Source: an uncultured Lactobacillus sp. (lineage in GTDB: Bacteria; Bacillota; Bacilli; Lactobacillales; Lactobacillaceae). From it: 64,000 nt of DNA. The stretch covers positions 1 to 64,000 of the forward strand of contig NZ_CABUIW010000003.1 in NCBI RefSeq assembly GCF_902491705.1. Reading direction: 5' to 3'. Below, in pieces: positions 61,599 to 64,000 of this stretch (the first letter of the stretch is position 1; each line of letters begins with the position of its first letter). The position numbers and the translations under genes were made by a program. The notes beneath the pieces were generated by a model. That model saw only the letters and a list, made by a program, of their open reading frames with translations, was not told the DNA's origin and ran no database searches.

Positions 61599-62684
61599 AT
61601 GAACTTAAAGTTCAAAAAGATCTTTTCATTCGGTATTGTTTTAGCATCAGTTGGTTTAGTACTTACTGCTTGCTCAGGTAAAAAGAGCAACTCAACTGCC
61701 AATAAAGATACTAAACACGGTATAGCCTTAATCACTGACGAAAACGGTGTTGATGACCACTCATTTAACCAAGCTGCATGGGATGGTTTCAAAGCTTACG
61801 GTAAAGAACACAACTTACAAAAAGGTCGCGGCGGCTACCAATATTTCCAATCAAGTAGTGCTGCAGATTACACCCCTAACTTCGACCAAGCTGCAAAAGC
61901 TGGTTACCAAACAATCTTCGGTGTAGGTTTCCAATTAGCAGACGCTGTTAAGCAAGCAGCTCAAAAGAACCCTAAGAAGAACTTCGTTATCGTAGATAGT
62001 GTTGTATCTGGTCAAAAGAACGTTGCTTCTGCTACTTTCGAAAGTAACCAATCATCATACTTAGGTGGTTTAGCTGCAGCATACACTACTAAAACTAACA
62101 AAGTTGGCTTCATCGGTGGTGCTAAGTCAGCTGTAATTGATTTATTCGAAGCAGGCTTTAAGCAAGGTGTTGCAGATGGTGCCAAGGCACTTCACAAGAA
62201 GATTACTGTTCAAACCCAATACATCGGTAACTTCACTTCAACTGATAAAGCAAAATCAATTGCTCAATCAATGTACGCAAACAAGGCAGATATCATCTAC
62301 CAAGCAGCTGGTAACGCTGGTAACGGTGTATTCCAAGAAGCTAAGGACTACGACCAAGCTCGTCCAGCTTCAAAGAAGGTTTGGGTAATCGGTGTTGACG
62401 TTGACCAAAGCAACTTGGGTAACTACACATCAAAAGATGGCAAGAAAGAAAACCTTACTTTAACTTCTGTATTGAAAGGTTTGAACATCGCTACTAAGAG
62501 CATTGCCAACGATGCTTACAAGGGCAAGTTCCCTGGCGGCAAGCACTTAGTTTACAGCTTAAAAGGCAATGGTGTTTCTATCACCAAAGGTAATTTAGAC
62601 GCTAAGACTTGGGCAGCAGTTCAAAAAGCACGTACGCAAATTATTGACGGCAAAATCAAGGTTGCTACCGCTCCTTCTAAGTAA
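61599..62684 (+). CDS. BMP-family nucleoside-binding lipoprotein, copy 2
   Basis: The roughly 361-aa lipoprotein has lipobox LTAC followed by SGKKSN, then a BMP-type domain: GIALITDENGVDDHSFNQAAWDG, VGFIGGAKSAVIDLFEAGF and AAGNAGNGVFQEA. I start at the ATG at 61599, which gives a proper signal peptide; GGAGG is eleven bases upstream. A TTG six codons earlier lies in that ribosome site. Codon usage is much more biased (AAC, GGT, TTC) than in copy 1, suggesting high expression. The ABC ATPase follows. Confidence 0.92.
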   Translation: MNLKFKKIFSFGIVLASVGLVLTACSGKKSNSTANKDTKHGIALITDENGVDDHSFNQAAWDGFKAYGKEHNLQKGRGGYQYFQSSSAADYTPNFDQAAKAGYQTIFGVGFQLADAVKQAAQKNPKKNFVIVDSVVSGQKNVASATFESNQSSYLGGLAAAYTTKTNKVGFIGGAKSAVIDLFEAGFKQGVADGAKALHKKITVQTQYIGNFTSTDKAKSIAQSMYANKADIIYQAAGNAGNGVFQEAKDYDQARPASKKVWVIGVDVDQSNLGNYTSKDGKKENLTLTSVLKGLNIATKSIANDAYKGKFPGGKHLVYSLKGNGVSITKGNLDAKTWAAVQKARTQIIDGKIKVATAPSK

Positions 62685-62700
62685 AAACTTAGTATCCATT

Positions 62701-62732
62701 GAACTCTTCACTTTTTTAGTGAAGAGTTTTTA
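62701..62732 (+). terminator. Internal terminator between lipoprotein and ATPase genes
   Basis: AACTCTTCAC pairs with GTGAAGAGTT, followed by a T run, 20-30 bases before the ATPase start. It probably lowers expression of the transporter relative to the binding protein. Confidence 0.85.
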
Positions 62733-62750
62733 TTCATAGAAAGATAAAAT

Positions 62751-64000
62751 ATGACGACAGAAAAAACAAATGCAATTGAAATGAGACATATCGTTAAAAA
62801 ATTCGGCGATTTTAAAGCCAATGACGATATCAACCTCACACTTCATCAAGGCGAAATTTTAGCTTTACTTGGTGAAAACGGTGCTGGTAAATCTACTTTA
62901 ATGCGCATTTTATCAGGACTGCTTGAACCTACTTCTGGTGAAATTTTTGTAAAAGGTAAAAAAGAAAAAATTGATAGCCCAACTAAGGCAAAAGAATTGG
63001 GTATCGGTATGGTTCACCAACACTTCATGCTGATGGAATCATTCACAGTACTAGAAAACATCATCTTAGGTCATGAACCTACTAACGGAATTGTCCTTGA
63101 TATTAAAAAGGCACGCGAACAAATCTTAAACCTCTCCGAAAAATACGGCCTTGCAATTGATCCTGATGCTCAAATTTCAAACATTACCGTTGCTCAGCAA
63201 CAAAGAGTAGAAATCCTTAAAGTACTTTACCGCGGTGCCGACATTCTTATTTTTGATGAACCTACTGCAGTTTTAACTCCACAAGAAATCACTGAGTTTA
63301 TTCAAATCATCAAAAACTTAGCTAAAGAAGGAAAATCAATCATCCTGATCACGCACAAGCTTAGTGAAATCAAGGCAGTGGCAGATCAAGTAACTATCAT
63401 CCGTCGCGGCCGTGACGTTGGTACTTTTGAAGTGGCTAACGTTGACGATAATCGTCTGGCCGAATTAATGGTTGGCCACCACGTTAACATGAAACTTAGC
63501 AAAAAGAGTGTGAAGTTAGGACGCGAAATCCTTAAAGTTGAAAATCTAAAGGTTAAAAACTCTCGTGGTGCTCTTGCTGTTAAAAAGCTTTCGCTTAACA
63601 TTCATGGCGGTGAAATCTTAGGTTTAGCCGGAATTGACGGCAACGGTCAAGACGAACTTGTTGAAGCAATTACAGGATTGCGTCACGTTAACAGCGGAAA
63701 AGTTATTATCAACGGTCAAAACATGACGAATAAAAAAGTTCGCCAAATAACTGAAGCTGGGGTCGCTCACATCCCTGTCGACCGACAAAAATACGGCCTG
63801 ATTTTAAATCTTCCATTAGCTGAAAATCTGGTTTTGCAAACCTACTACAAGCAGCCATATTCAAAGCATGGAATCATCAATCACCAAGCAATCTATGAGC
63901 ATGCCGAAGAGTTAATTAAAAAATACGACATCCGAACTACTAGTGCTGAACTTCCTGCAAATGATCTTTCAGGTGGTAACCAACAAAAAGCAATTATTGC
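62751..64000 (+). CDS. Nucleoside ABC importer ATPase (NupA/YufO type), partial
   Basis: The first 416 residues are present; the gene runs off the right edge. It is a double-ATPase protein of the sugar/nucleoside type. The first cassette has GENGAGKST and DEPTAVLTPQE with signature-region SNITVAQQQRVEIL; the second begins at about residue 260 with the degenerate GIDGNGQDE and reaches LSGGNQQKAII at the edge. It follows the BMP lipoproteins, so this is the BmpA-NupABC type purine nucleoside importer; the permeases should lie beyond the window. The ribosome site is weak (GAAAG). Confidence 0.92.
   Translation, partial: MTTEKTNAIEMRHIVKKFGDFKANDDINLTLHQGEILALLGENGAGKSTLMRILSGLLEPTSGEIFVKGKKEKIDSPTKAKELGIGMVHQHFMLMESFTVLENIILGHEPTNGIVLDIKKAREQILNLSEKYGLAIDPDAQISNITVAQQQRVEILKVLYRGADILIFDEPTAVLTPQEITEFIQIIKNLAKEGKSIILITHKLSEIKAVADQVTIIRRGRDVGTFEVANVDDNRLAELMVGHHVNMKLSKKSVKLGREILKVENLKVKNSRGALAVKKLSLNIHGGEILGLAGIDGNGQDELVEAITGLRHVNSGKVIINGQNMTNKKVRQITEAGVAHIPVDRQKYGLILNLPLAENLVLQTYYKQPYSKHGIINHQAIYEHAEELIKKYDIRTTSAELPANDLSGGNQQKAII

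Overview
The window is a chromosomal stretch from an AT-rich lactic acid bacterium, most likely a Lactobacillus of the acidophilus/gasseri/johnsonii group. The evidence is the dltXABCD operon, a GH25 lysozyme ending in a Lactobacillus SLAP domain, T-box control of asnA, frequent TTG/GTG starts, and the general codon and terminator style. This placement is inferred from protein style only, with no database search. No insertion sequence, prophage or CRISPR array was seen.

Layout. 0.1-5.2 kb: secreted NlpC/P60 hydrolase, three EamA exporters (two in tandem) and small membrane proteins. 5.3-9.1 kb: purA-purB facing guaC across a promoter region with a candidate PurR-box pair. 9.3-9.45 kb: tRNA-Arg and tRNA-Pro. 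9.5-12 kb: MupG-like protein and T-box/asnA. 12-21.2 kb: amino-acid permeases, a C26 amidohydrolase and a pair of ABC half-transporters. 21.3-24.5 kb: signal peptidase I and a Clp ATPase with a perfect CIRCE operator and DnaA boxes in its promoter region. 24.5-34.6 kb: orphan EIIC, hydrolase, an ABC/FtsX exporter, a MurJ-type flippase, lysozyme, DUF975 protein and a candidate small RNA.

34.7-40.65 kb is the most notable accessory block: a compact class III lanthipeptide-type locus. A 31-codon precursor gene (38004-38099, minus) is followed by two ABC half-transporters (minus) and faces a 764-aa LanKC-type lyase/kinase/cyclase (plus). The precursor has an LNELQ leader motif and a core with a single Ser-x-x-Cys. 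It has its own strong promoter and is separated from the transporter genes by a hairpin terminator. The block is flanked by near-identical 47-51-bp direct repeats that double as terminators. A homologous transporter pair lies at 14.4-17.6 kb.

40.65-47.7 kb: dltXABCD (D-alanylation of teichoic acids) with a co-transcribed serine hydrolase, then an anchored beta-propeller protein. 47.8-48.2 kb: two tandem, homologous, apparently non-coding RNAs, each a hairpin, then a single-stranded stretch complementary to a Shine-Dalgarno plus start codon, then a terminator. The layout resembles the csRNA and LhrC families of other Firmicutes. 48.2-52.1 kb: CbpB, a P-type ATPase carrying an exact in-frame 78-bp tandem duplication, and a CPA2 antiporter behind an attenuator-like hairpin. 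52.1-55.3 kb: DUF4097 protein and ABC transporter facing an Rgg-type regulator across a 16-bp palindrome. 55.4-60.2 kb: CPBP protease, YdcF-like protein, MacB-like exporter, ECF S component. 60.3-64 kb: two BMP-family nucleoside-binding lipoproteins and the 5' part of their ABC ATPase gene, cut by the window edge.
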